Origin: Pyropia yezoensis
Taxonomy: Eukaryota; Rhodophyta; Bangiophyceae; Bangiales; Bangiaceae
Direction: 5' to 3'
DNA length: 64,000 bases
NCBI GenBank assembly: GCA_009829735.1
Contig: CM020618.1
Coordinates: forward strand, 35,936,894-36,000,893
In this document: positions 32,726-43,356 of the stretch, in pieces
Numbering within the stretch: the first letter of the stretch is position 1
How the letters are laid out: every line of letters starts with the position of its first letter
Translations under genes and position numbers: made by a program
Notes under the pieces: model-generated
Database searches by the model: none
Seen by the model: only the letters and a program-made list of their open reading frames with translations
Told to the model about the DNA's origin: nothing

Positions 32726-35700
32726 TTACGAAACGGCCGCACCTGCACACGCAATGCCGTTGAACTGCCCCGTCGCCTGGTCGTAGGCAAACAGCTGGTG
32801 GCCCGGGCAGGTGCTGAGGTCCTGCGGCACGGCAAACTTGGATGGCGAAAAGATGGCAAAGGAGAAGATGGCCGCCGCCACCCCCCCCGTGGCAATCACG
32901 GTAAAGACCCAGCCGGCAAAAATGCCTGTGGACAGGGACCGTCGTCGGGGGAAGAGCACCAGACGAAGGCCACAGGTACCGGCCCACAATCGTGCACCGT
33001 GCATGCAAGGGAGCAAAGGATGACCCGGTGTTAGAGCGCGCGCGGATGCAGCCACAACTTCCTGACACGGCCCCTCCTCGCAAGACACGCCAGCACCAAA
33101 ACGCCCAAGTACCTCCCACCTAGTAGCCCAGATGCCACCTTACCCCTGCCCCCAATGAACGTACCAGCAAACTGCTTCCAGTTGACCGTCCCCCGCTTAA
33201 GCTCCACCACCCCCACCCCAATCGTTGAGCCCACCTGGCAGTGGGTGGTGGACACTGGGAGACCCACCCGGGACGCCAGGATGACCGTAACGGCGGCGCC
33301 CACCTCAATGGAGAACCCGCGGCTGGGCGTCAGCTTGGTCAGCTTCATCCCAATCGCCACGATGATGCGGTAGCCCCACATGGCGAGGCCCAGCACGATG
33401 CCCGCGCCGCCCATCGCCAGGATCCACAGAGGCACCTCCTGCTTGACGCTCGAGTAGTCTGCGTAATTGGCCACGTTGCACCGCGACGCGCAGGTGACGT
33501 TGGGGGTTGCCAGCACCCCCGCCTCGTCGTAGAGGTCAAACTGCGCAAGCTGGGCGTCGGGGTGGACGGGCGTGACGGCGGGGAAGGCCACGTCGGCGGG
33601 CGCACGACACTGAAAGAAGTCAACACCCGCCCCATCCGAGCCGCAAAAGGAGGCGCCGTCCACCAACGGGGAGCCTTCCCGGAACAAGTTTCCGTCGCGA
33701 ACGCCGCCTGAAAAAACGCCGTCCTCCTCAAAGTCGCCGCTCATAAACGTGGACAGCTGCCCGCGGTGGTGATAGAGCTGGTAGATGGATGAAAATGGAC
33801 CGATGCTGTTTGCGACATCGTTGGCGCCTGTCGGTGGGAAGGGGGGGGATACCGCGCGCATCCGCCAGAGCGGTCGTCCACAGGTCCACAGCGCAAGCAA
33901 AAAAACGAACGGGTAGCAGGAGCGAGGCGCGCACACAAAGCGTCAGCGACACGAGCACACGGCGTAACCAAACAACATCAGGAACATTCGCCTCGCCCCC
34001 GCAGCAAACCACAACCACGCATACCTCGCTGACGACCACTACCGTGTCAACCTTCCCCCCTCCCCTTCCTCCCCCCCACAACGTACCATGCGCAAACGAG
34101 TCAAAGGCGGCCGTGAAGATTTGCAGCCACATGAAGAGCCGTTCGGCTTTGGGGTCAAACTTCTCCACCCGGTCGTGCATGGCGCGCACGTCTTCATCGT
34201 CCTGCAGCGCCGCCTGCTCCTCTGCAATGTTGACGTGAAAGCCCATCTTGCCCAGGCCCGCTGCCATGCCGCCGCCCTCCCCTTTGATGGTGGCGCCAGC
34301 CAGGTCCGCGCCCGTCCCCATGTCGTCGCTGCTATCGACGGCGCACCCCCCCTTGGTGACCCCCGCCGCTGCGAGCGTCTCGGCCTCCCACCGTTCGACA
34401 AACCTCTTTGCCTGGGGGATGAAGAACCACCACGACAGGACGGCCATAATGCCCCCCCCCCCGAGCGCAATCCCAACAGCCTGGGTGACGCTAAATTTCT
34501 TGTCCAGCTGCAGCTGTGGGGAGCCCTTGTAGATGATGAAAAAGATAGTAATGGCGACGGTGACGGCATAGAAAAATGGCAAGAAGAGGAGGCCATTCTT
34601 AAACGGGTTGGCCCGCCGCAACACCAACGTCCGCACCATAAGAAAGATGATGACGGCAAAGAACGCCGAAAGGAGCGGCGACACCACCCACGACGCGACG
34701 ACGCCGACCATGCTGTTCTTCAAGCGCCCTAGCCCCTTCTTGGACGGGTTGAGCCAAATCACCGCCGCCGGCCCGCCATAGGCCATCCCCACCCCCACAA
34801 GGGAGCCGACGATGGAGTGGGTGGTGCTGACGGGCAGCCCAAAGTAGGTGGCGATGATGAGCCACGCCGTTGACGAGCAGAGGGCCGCGAGGAAACCCAC
34901 CAGCAGCACGTCGGGGCCATTCGCCGCACCGCCCCGGAGCGGGTCAAAGAGCTCCACCTTGATGATGCCCCGTCGCACTGCTCAGAGGGCGGGGATCAAG
35001 GCAAATGCAGACGGGGAGGAGAGGCGACGCGCGAAACGGCTGCAACCTCGAGTGTGAGGATCCTGATCCTAGCACGCAGCGGCGCCGCCTCTTCTGCCCC
35101 TCTCCCTACCGAGCTCCCCCCCCCACCCCACCAGCCCCCCAGTCAACCCGTCGCCTGGCACTCCTCCGCCCCTGCATCCCCTCTCCTTCCCCCGCACGCA
35201 CCTGTATCCGTCACCTGGCTCCCCATCAGCAGCGCGCCCGCAAACTCCATCACTGCCGCGATCGCGCACGCCCACTGGAGGGAGAGGGAGCCCGCGCCGA
35301 CGCTGGTGGCAAACGCATTCGCCACGTCGTTGGCACCAATACCCCATGCCTGTATCGTGAGAAGGAAAGAGGGGCGGGGGCGGGGTAGAAGGCAGCGGGG
35401 GAAAAGGACGAACGCCACGGGCGGACCAGCCGACAGAAGAGCAACAGGACAACGTCAGCAGAGCAAGAAAAAAAACAGAAGGGAAAAAAGTATGAAACAA
35501 AACAAGACCTACGCACCAAGGATGGGACGGACCAGCCCAAGGCCGTGTCCCACAAAAATCTCCAACCCCAGCCCACCAACAACCTCGCTAGCGGTGGCTG
35601 CGTACCATTCCAAACGCGAGGATGCCGCCCACAATGACCACCCACAGGTAGTTGCGGCTGATGGACTCGACAACGACGCCGGGGCCCAGCACCGCCGCCG

Positions 35701-35743
35701 CGGTGGCGTTGGCCAACGGCCACGCCACCGCGCCGGTCGACAT
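32726..35743 (-). CDS. PHO4-family sodium/phosphate symporter, five exons
   Basis: This encodes a PiT/SLC20-type phosphate transporter of 679 residues in the plasma or an internal membrane. Exons, in transcription order, are 35743-35606, 35349-35202, 34977-34087, 33827-33165 and 32925-32726. All junctions are GT-AG and keep frame. The duplicated family signature is present: GANDVANAFATSVG (from residue 51) and GANDVANSIGPF (from 393). Each half also has a PVSTTH motif (FGLPVSTTHSIVGS and VGLPVSTTHCQVGS). Multiple hydrophobic helices flank a central hydrophilic loop (exon 3) and a second extracellular-type loop with Cys in exon 4. The splice between exons 1 and 2 reconstructs FGMAWGIGANDVAN, as expected for the family. 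The length is normal. Cation coupling (Na+ versus H+) cannot be told from sequence. Confidence 0.95.
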
Positions 35744-36885
35744 GGTGGGAGTGACGGGGAGGCCCGCGCGGTCGAGGTGGGGGGGGAAGAGGAGGAGCGA
35801 AGGTGCAGCGCGCAGGGGTGGCGGGGTTTGGGGCGGAGGGGGACGAGCGAGGAGGAGGGGCACTACGGCAGTCAGGGTTGGGACAATGTAGTCAACCACC
35901 GCGCGTGCCGACGGCGGGGGCGAAGGGTGTCGCCGATTAGGTCGGCGGGGCAGCACCCTCGGTGGGGGGCGCGGGTGGGGGGCGGGGGGCCAGGACGAGG
36001 CGGGGAGAAGGGGTTTCCACGCAGGCGACCGGCGTGTGGACCAACGAGCGCCGATCACCCGCCAGGAGGACGTTGGCCGCCGTGTCTGAGGGCACGTCCC
36101 GAGCACTTAGCACACCACCCCGGCACGGGTGCGTGACGGGTAGCGCCGCTGCGTATGTACTCCCGGCGTCCAACGCACACACCAGGCAGAGGCTGTGGTG
36201 GTTGGTCGCCCGTCCCGACGTCGAGCCGCCGGTGCGGGACCCAGAACCCCATCCCCGCGTCCCGCCCCCGCCCGCGAAACAAAGGGCGGCACTTATGGCG
36301 CACCCCTCCGCGGGGCGTGTGTGGTCGGCACAGTCCATACGGTGGGGTCTAGCGCCCGCGCGGGGCCCGGCGCGCGGGGATGCCGTCGGCGCGCACGCGC
36401 CCGTTTTCACGGTCGCGCACGCTCGCGTCAACAAGAAAGTATATGTACGACGAGACGCCGCCCAGAGCCGCGAAGCCGCGTCTTGACCACGACGCCGTCC
36501 AGACGGGGCCGCCTTTCACGACGCGCCGCCGGGGCCGCCCCCCTCACGTGCACACGCCGCGAGCAGCAGCCTGATGATTGGCGTCCCACACGGTGGCGTG
36601 ATCATTGCGATGGGGTTGTGGCGACCATGGGATGAGCCCCGCCCGGCGGAAGAGCCAACGGCCCGCGCCCCGCCGCGTGACGCATACGGTTTCGCGGTGG
36701 GAATTTTGCAGGCTGGCCAACAAGGACGTCTACGCACCGCCGCCACCTGGCCCGCAAGCATGTAGCGCGCTGTGTCCATGGAAAGTGGGATGATGTCGTC
36801 AAGTTGAGATCGCAGCTGCTGTGCGAGAAACATCAGTGTGCCAAGCCAATCAAGTAGCGCCCAGAGCTGCCTTGTCCTTCCACTT
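35744..36885. other. Upstream of the phosphate transporter; no gene supported
   Basis: There are GC-rich frames on both strands without domains. A GTATATGTACG element near 36438 is TATA-like but is about 700 bases from the transporter start, and no gene clearly follows it. Confidence 0.4.
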
Positions 36886-37087
36886 ACAGTCTGTATTGGG
36901 TATTGTCTGACTGGATATTGTCACGTCCGTGACAATACTCAGTCACGATCGATCGGCGATCATGGCCTTACAAAGGCCTCCACATTGCGATAAACGTCGA
37001 TCGTTGCCAAAAATAGCAATGGGGTGGGCAAGGTATACAGTTGTGTCAGCCATGCCATGGGCCGTGACATTGCCCAATACTGACTGT
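36886..37087. mobile_element. Possible MITE-like element with 22-bp inverted ends
   Basis: Arms at 36886-36907 (ACAGTCTGTATTGGG...) and 37066-37087 are inverted copies matching at about 19 of 22 bases. The 202-bp unit is markedly AT-richer than its surroundings. A perfect palindrome with 10-base arms TATTGTCACG and a 2-base centre lies inside at 36916-36937. There is no coding capacity. A clear target-site duplication was not found, so a regulatory inverted repeat is an alternative. Confidence 0.5.
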
Positions 37088-39518
37088 ACTGTCATGTTTT
37101 CATCTCCATAGAAGTGTTACGTATGTACAAACTGTAAATACGACAGTGTGCATCCACTTGGGCGATCGGGAGTCCCGTTCCGATCGAATCAACGATCAAG
37201 TGTATGTACAGCAGAAAAGCCCACGACCGATTGGATAAAATACGACCATTTTCAAATTTCCGGCTCGGTCGCGCAGAGTGCTCCAAAGAGTACTTACTTC
37301 GAGGTGCATGGAGAAACCACCACTTCATCCGTGGGCCCCTGCTGATGATGCCGGTCCTTTCCCGCCCTCCATCAGTGCCTGCTACCACCCCCACCCTCTC
37401 TCCCCACCCTTCCACCCCGTCCACCCCGTCTACCCTGTCCCGCCCCTTCCACCCCCAAGAGCCCACAGTCCTCCCGTCTCCCTACGCACGGGTTCCATCT
37501 CCCCTCTGGAAGGTAGCCTCAGCGAGCGCGCACGTCCGCAGTTGTGACGCATGTGACCAGCCTACATACGTCTTGGCGAGTGAAGATGCCCTCTTCAGGA
37601 GCCTGGCCGGAGCGTTGTACCAGCGCGGAGTTGGCAGGGGGGGGGGAGGGCACCCTCTTCCCTTCTATACTCTCCCATGGTGCGAGAAGGTCAGGGACAG
37701 CTGCCACTTGTTACCCTTCTCCCGTCCCCCCCCTACTCCACTTCCTCTTCTCCCGACCCGGTCGCACTGCCCCACAGAAAAGGGCTTCACGGCAGGGATA
37801 CCCCCCGGCGGTCAGCGGTGGTGGCTGCGGCCGGGGTGGCGTCGGCGGCCCCGTCGCGGTTGCCCGTGCAGCCGTCTCGTCGCTGTGCCGGAATGTCCTC
37901 CCCAGTCCACGCCCTGTACCGCGGGGCCGTTCAAAAGGCGACTGCGGCGGGCGGGCGGCAACAAAGCGATAGGGGGGCAGTCAGCTACGATGGCGGCGGG
38001 CGGCGACGACGGGGCGGAGAGCAGCCACGCAGCGGCGGCGGACGGCGGTAACGACGAGGGCGCAGGCAGGCATAATGGTATCGGGCACCTCTGCAGTTGC
38101 GGCGCTTGGGGGGGGGGGGACGGCGACTGAAATCAGGGGAGCGCGTCGGCGGCAGCAGCAGCGGCGACCGCGGCCCGCCCCCCCTTGGGCCGCACCGTCG
38201 CTGCCCCCCCCCCCCCCCCCCCGCCAGCCACGTGAGCCCCCCCCCGCACTTCCACACTAGCCTGCGCCAGCCCCCTGCCCGCATCGCGGAGGCGGCCAAG
38301 AGCACCCTCCCCCCGCCCCACCGCCGCCAGCTGCCCCACCCAGCGCCGCCCGCCGCCGCCGCCGCGTCCACCCTCGCCACCACCGCCCCTTCCTGCCAGG
38401 CAAGGAGCCACCGCGGCCACGAGGTGCCAAAAATGGCGGCGCACCCGGCGGGCGTCGACACCGCCACCGCCTCGGCCGCCACCGCCGCCGCCGCCATGTG
38501 CCGACCCCACGGTGGGGGGGCGCGCGGCGGCGGCGGCGGCGACCCCTGGCGGCACCGCCTCCCCGCCGTGGCGGCCCGCCGCGACTGCAGTCGGGGCGGG
38601 GACGGCACCCCCTCGGCAGTGCAGTCGCCTTGTCGGCGGCGGCCGCTACTGCGGTGCATGACCGCCGCCGCAGGCAGGGTCCACCTCTGTCGCGCGACGA
38701 CCGCGGCCGGGTGACGAGGGAGGCGAACGGCCGCACCGTGCGGGCTGCCGCCCACGCCCCCCCCGACGTGGGCCGCCTCCACCGGGGCGCCGGCCCGCCA
38801 CCCTCAGCACAGCCGTGACGGGAGCGTCCAGGTCGCCCACCGCGCCCCCCACCCCCCCCGCCGCCGCAGACCGCCACGCCGACGACGCCGCCGACTGCGG
38901 GAGCAGTAGAAGGCGACGGTCCGCCGCCAGCGGCGCCAGCGGGGCCGCCACCACCGCCCCGCCGTCGAGGTGCAGGGTGTCGCCATGCCAGCAACGCGAC
39001 GCGACGCGCGCCACGATCGCCGCCGACGCGCCTACCGCCGCCGGCCGCCGCCTGCACCGCCGCCATTGCCAATGGTGGCCGCAAAGCGCGGCGCTATCGT
39101 GGTGGACCCCGCGGACAACACCGCCCCATCAGCCACACGCGCTTCAGACGTCTGCGCAGTGGTCGCTGCGGCGACCCCCCCCTTTCCCATTCGGCCACTC
39201 GCTGCCCTTCTGCACGGCCGCCCTGCCTCCCCCTCCTCCCAGCCGCGCCCGCTGCTCTCCCCCTTGCTGGTGCCACCCCACCTGGACGCATGCCGTGCTG
39301 GAGCCGCCTCGCTGCCGCGGGGGTACGCTGCTGTCATCAGTTTGTTTTACTCAAATGTGCACGTGACTGTGCGATCTTCTTCTTGTTCAGGCTTTCTGCT
39401 CTCACACCATGCTGCGCATCAGTCTCATCTGCTTGCGATTGTTTTCGTCATTTACTCCGCGCTGCTCAGCGACCTCCCCCCCCCACGCCTCCACCCGCCC
39501 CCCCGCCCGCCGCCCTTT
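37088..39518. other. Long region without a supported gene
   Basis: The stretch from 37,088 to about 37,340 is AT-richer. From about 37,700 the sequence is GC-rich low complexity, with Ala/Gly/Arg/Pro frames open on both strands and no recognisable domain. Confidence 0.45.
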
Positions 39519-40541
39519 CTACATCTGGTTGGTCTGCAACACCAGGCGGCCGGCCCCCCCCGCCCCTTCGCTCAAGTCCGGGCTGCGGTGGATGGCCCCT
39601 CGCCCCGCCCCCCACAAGCCGCCCTTGAGGAAGAGTACGCTTCCCGGCGGGGCTTGGCGCACCACCCCCCCCGCCGCTTTCATAAACGCTTGCTCGTCGG
39701 CGGCTTCCCCGCCGACGCGATGCTTCACCACCGCTGCGTGCACGGCGGGGTCCATGCCCCAGCCAGCTGCCAGCGATGCCGGACTATCGTCAGACGTCGA
39801 CTCGTCGCACTGGTCGTCCCCGTCACAGCAGGCGCTGTTTGCCTGCGCGGCGCCCGCCTGCCCGAGGCTCTCGTCTACCCAAAGCGTCCCGCCACCCCAC
39901 AGCGTCACCAGCCCTCGCAGGGTCACGCGGTCGGCATGCCAGCGGGGGCACGGCACCTCCGTAACAACCGCCAGCCGCAGCTCAATACCGGCACGTTCCA
40001 CGCCGACGGCGGCGGCGTGCGCAGACGCGGCCGCCACCCCCGCCGCCCGCACCGCAGACGCCAGCTCGTCAGACGCGCCCGCAGCCAACATGGCAAACGC
40101 GAGCACGTCGACGCCATCGTCCGTGCCGTCGGTGGTTACATTGAGCGGCGGCAACGTCGTGCGGAGCCAGGGCGTACGGCGGGTGATTGCGCTCAAGGGG
40201 TAGGGCACGGCCAACCCCGCCGCGGGGGGAAGGAGGCCCGACCGCTCCATCGCGTCGGTGACAGTAGAGAACGGCGGGCTCGGCGGCACCAGCACAAAGT
40301 TGGCGGGCGTCTTGTGCAGCAGCGACGCGACGGCGCTCGGTGTTGGCGCGGCGATGGCGCTCGGCGTTGTCGTGGCGACGGCGCTCGGCGTTGTCGCGGC
40401 GACGGCGCTCGGCGTTGTCGCGGCGACGGCGGCGGGGGGGGACAAAGGGGTGGGAGGAGCGTTGGAAATCGCAGTCCGTGTACGCCAGCAGCGAAGGGAC
40501 AACGTTCGGGGGGGGAAAAGGGAGAAGGTTACCACAGCCAT
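39519..40541 (-). CDS. DUF1826-like protein
   Basis: This protein has about 340 residues from the ATG at 40541; the frame is open further upstream without an ATG. The C-terminal two thirds matches the DUF1826 pattern as I recall it: VPCPRWHADRVTLRGLVTLW followed by GGTLWVDE in the middle, then SVLFLKGGLW and AIHRSPDL near the end, then RLVLQTN. The spaced His, Asp and Glu residues suggest a metal-binding or enzyme site, but no activity is established for this family. A Cys/Asp-rich insert (ACCDGDDQCDES) separates the two blocks. The N-terminus contains a TTPSAVAA repeat. DUF1826 is mainly known from bacteria, so bacterial origin is possible. It is intronless as read. Confidence 0.65.
   Translation of the reverse strand: MAVVTFSLFPPRTLSLRCWRTRTAISNAPPTPLSPPAAVAATTPSAVAATTPSAVATTTPSAIAAPTPSAVASLLHKTPANFVLVPPSPPFSTVTDAMERSGLLPPAAGLAVPYPLSAITRRTPWLRTTLPPLNVTTDGTDDGVDVLAFAMLAAGASDELASAVRAAGVAAASAHAAAVGVERAGIELRLAVVTEVPCPRWHADRVTLRGLVTLWGGGTLWVDESLGQAGAAQANSACCDGDDQCDESTSDDSPASLAAGWGMDPAVHAAVVKHRVGGEAADEQAFMKAAGGVVRQAPPGSVLFLKGGLWGAGRGAIHRSPDLSEGAGGAGRLVLQTNQM
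40327..40432 (+). repeat. 24-bp tandem repeat in the DUF1826-like gene
   Basis: About four copies occur of a 24-bp unit beginning GCGACGGCGCTCGGCGTTGT. On the minus strand it encodes the TTPSAVAA repeats near the N-terminus of the protein. Confidence 0.85.
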
Positions 40542-41152
40542 TGTGACGGGCGCGAAGAAGGCGTCCGGCGGGCTTCCGGATGTAAAAGTATCAACAACGC
40601 GTCGTCGCCTCTGTCTGCCATGCGAGCCACCACCGTTTGTCTTGACCGCCAGCTGCAATACGGCCAACGCGGGTCGCCATGGGAAGAAATAGGCAGGTTG
40701 GGGGAGGGGCGGGGGGAGACGCTGGCAAACTCAGCACGGGCGGGCACCCCAGAGCAGCTGCGGCGCTTGCGTAACGGGTCGATGGGAGCCACTGGTCGAG
40801 ACGGCGAAGTAATCAGAATGAGTCATCCAGGGGGGGGCGGGGCAGGGCTGTCTCCAGTCATGATGGGGGGGGTGGAGGCTTGGTTGAGTCATAGTGGTTG
40901 CTCACCTTAGTCATTCAGTAGCGAAAGTTCGCACTACTTCTTTGTACTTAGACACGTACTTCGGCAGCAGAATTCTCAATCACACACTGCCACTCACAGG
41001 CACGCTCTATGGATACTCACTCTAATTACAGTACTGTGTAGAACAGTACACATAGAAGAAATGGATATCCATGCATGCGTTGTGCATCCGCATGAGGCGC
41101 CGTCAGGGCTGACGTTGGTGGCATCGGGGGCGTCCCCCCCCCCCCCCGCCAT
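40542..41152. other. Intergenic, with an AT-rich island and small hairpin
   Basis: It lies between two minus-strand genes. The stretch 40,910-41,070 is AT-richer. A hairpin with arms GTACTGT/ACAGTAC and a 5-base loop lies at 41031-41049. It may hold the promoter of the DUF1826-like gene and the 3' end of the glycosyltransferase gene. Confidence 0.45.
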
Positions 41153-43356
41153 TTACCCCATCCCCCCCCCTGTCTCAGGCGTCACCCCCAGCTCGGCGGC
41201 CACATCCACCCCCGCCTTGACCACTATGGACGCGAGCCGCTCCGCCGATGCCATGCTCATCGCCACCGTCCGCGCGCACGCGTCATACGCCGCGTTGTGG
41301 GCGCACGCCTTGCTGTGCCACGCGTGCGCGAGCCCCGGCTCGAGGCCCCGCATGACCGCCACGGACGGGTGGTCCCGGAAGGCGTTGTAGAGGTCCACGT
41401 CCTCAGAGCCCCACCCCGCGTAGCGGCGCTCCTCGTCGCCCCCAAAGCCCCCCACCGCCTCCCAGTCTGCCCGGTGAACGCACACGGGGCCGTACGAGGA
41501 GGTCCGCCAGTAGCCCGACGAGGCGGTCAGGGCGGCGTGGGTGGCGGCGTAGTAGCTCCAAAAGATGGGAAACCACGCCTGGCCGCCGAGGAGGGCGTTG
41601 GCGCGGCAGTTGCGCAGCGCCCCGCCCTTGACGTCCAGGTCAACGTCTGTTACAAAGAAGAGGCCAGTGAAGGGGAGAAGCCGTACCGCCTCGCGGATGG
41701 CCACGGAACGCGAAAAGGCGCCGGTGCGGTCACCCGCGGTCGTCAGCACCGTCACCCCGTTGGTGGCGGGGAGGCCACCGACGCTGCCACGGGGTCCCCC
41801 GGGTGTTCCTCCAACGGTGCCGCCCCCTGCCGTCGCGCCACGGCCGTCACCACCTCTGCCGGCGGCGGCAGTAGCGGCGGTGGTGGTGGTAATGGTGGAG
41901 GTGGCGCCGGTGGCGGCCGCCCCCATGCCCACGTCGGCAAAAGCGGGTGGCGGCGGCGACCGCGGCAGGCGTGCGTCCTTGACAAGGTTCTCCACCGCCC
42001 CGTGCTCGGCGGCGAGCGTGACAATGACCAGCGACAGGGCCGGGTCGACCAGCCGGAGGCGCCGAAAGGTGGCGAGGTAGGTGGCCAGGTGGCCGGGGCG
42101 GCCCGAGTAGGGCACCACCAACGTCAGCGGGGTGCCCATTGCCCGCGGGATGGCCTCGACGGTACACCCGCCGGTGGCGCCCAGCTGGCGGGCCACTACC
42201 ACCTTCCACGCCACGGGCGTCCGTGGGGGGAGGGGGGTCACGGGGGGTGGTCGGCCGCCGGCGGCCGCCGCCGCCCGAACTGCTGCTAGCGACGACGGGG
42301 GCGGTGCGGCCACCGCCGCCGCGACGGGCGCCGCCGCCGACCCCGCGACGGCGTCAACATCAAATACCCACAACTCCCCGCCCGCTGCGTTGAGGCGGTA
42401 GTGGGTGTGGGGGATGGTCAGCGCCGACAGTGTCACGGCGGGGGGGCCACCGCCGCCGCCGCCGCCGCCGCCCAAACTGCCGGCAGCAGCGGCGGAGCGA
42501 CGGGGGAGGTCTGGGTCGCCCGCTGGGTCGCCAGCAGCGACGGCGGCCGCCACCCGCCGGGCGGCCAGCACTACGCCCAGCGCGTCGAGGCCCAGCGCCG
42601 CCGACGCGTTCCACCGGGTCGCCCACGGCCCCAGCCACTGGGCCCGCGGGAGGCCATGGCCGCCCCGCGCGGGCGTGTACAGCCGCTCCTTGTACGTGTC
42701 CACAACGGAAAAGAGGGTGTCCTCGTCGGGGGGGTCGTGCACGCTGGCCCGGCGGGCCACCTCCACCGCGTCGGGGGGGGTGACGAGGGAGCCGTGGAAG
42801 GCGGTGACGCCCGCGGCGGCGGCGGCGGCGGCGGCGACGGCCCCAGCGCCCAGCCGGGGCGGCAGCAGCGTGCAGCAGCCGCCGCCGCCGAGGGCGTCGA
42901 CAATGCCCACCGCCGCGACCGCACCGGCCGCCCGGCCGTCGGCGGGGGGGGACACGCACGAGCCAAACGCGGCGGCGGGGGGGGGCTCCCCCGCGGCGAG
43001 GCGGGCGGTGGCGCCGGCAAGGCGCCCGCCGGCCGACTGGTCCTGCCAGGCGGCGGCGGCGTGGCCCCCCCCCCCCCAGCTCCCCCCGCCGCCCCGACGG
43101 GCGGCGGCGGCGGCGGCAACAAAGACGGCGGCGACGATGACGACGATGACGACGACGACGAGCCCGCCCCCCCCCCCCGCCAGTCAGAGAGCCACAGGAG
43201 GACCGCCGCGACGGTGGTGGCGGCCGCCGTCGACGCCGCCGCTCGGCCCAGCCGCCGAGCCGGCGCCCGAGACAAGCGGCCGACAGCGGCGGCGACAGCG
43301 GGTGGTCGGCGAAAGCCGCCGCCGCCACCGCGGAGGCCAGCCGGAAGGAAGGTCAT
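41153..43356 (-). CDS. Chondroitin GalNAc-transferase-like glycosyltransferase (GT7 type)
   Basis: This is probably a Golgi type II membrane enzyme that adds a sugar to a glycan. The C-terminal half has TLVVPYSGRPGHLATYL, a DxD-like metal site in FFVTDVDLDV, a block with WFPIFWSYY, and YGPVCVHRADWEAVGGF. These are followed by GWGSEDVDLY and AHAWHSKAC, as in CHGN and beta-4-galactosyltransferase families. The main frame is open from before 42955 down to 41153. The frame starting at ATG 43356 supplies a short basic N-terminus and a single hydrophobic anchor (TTVAAVLLWL) plus a Ser/Pro/Gly stem. These two frames are offset and meet at a run of 13 G (minus strand) near 43066-43078. A run-length difference or assembly error there would explain this; an intron is the alternative. 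It diverges from the GT47 gene at 46592. Confidence 0.8.

Noticed and set aside
38970-40910. A 646-residue plus-strand frame opposite the DUF1826-like gene
   Set aside because: It has no domain, while the minus strand carries the conserved WHADR and HRSP blocks.
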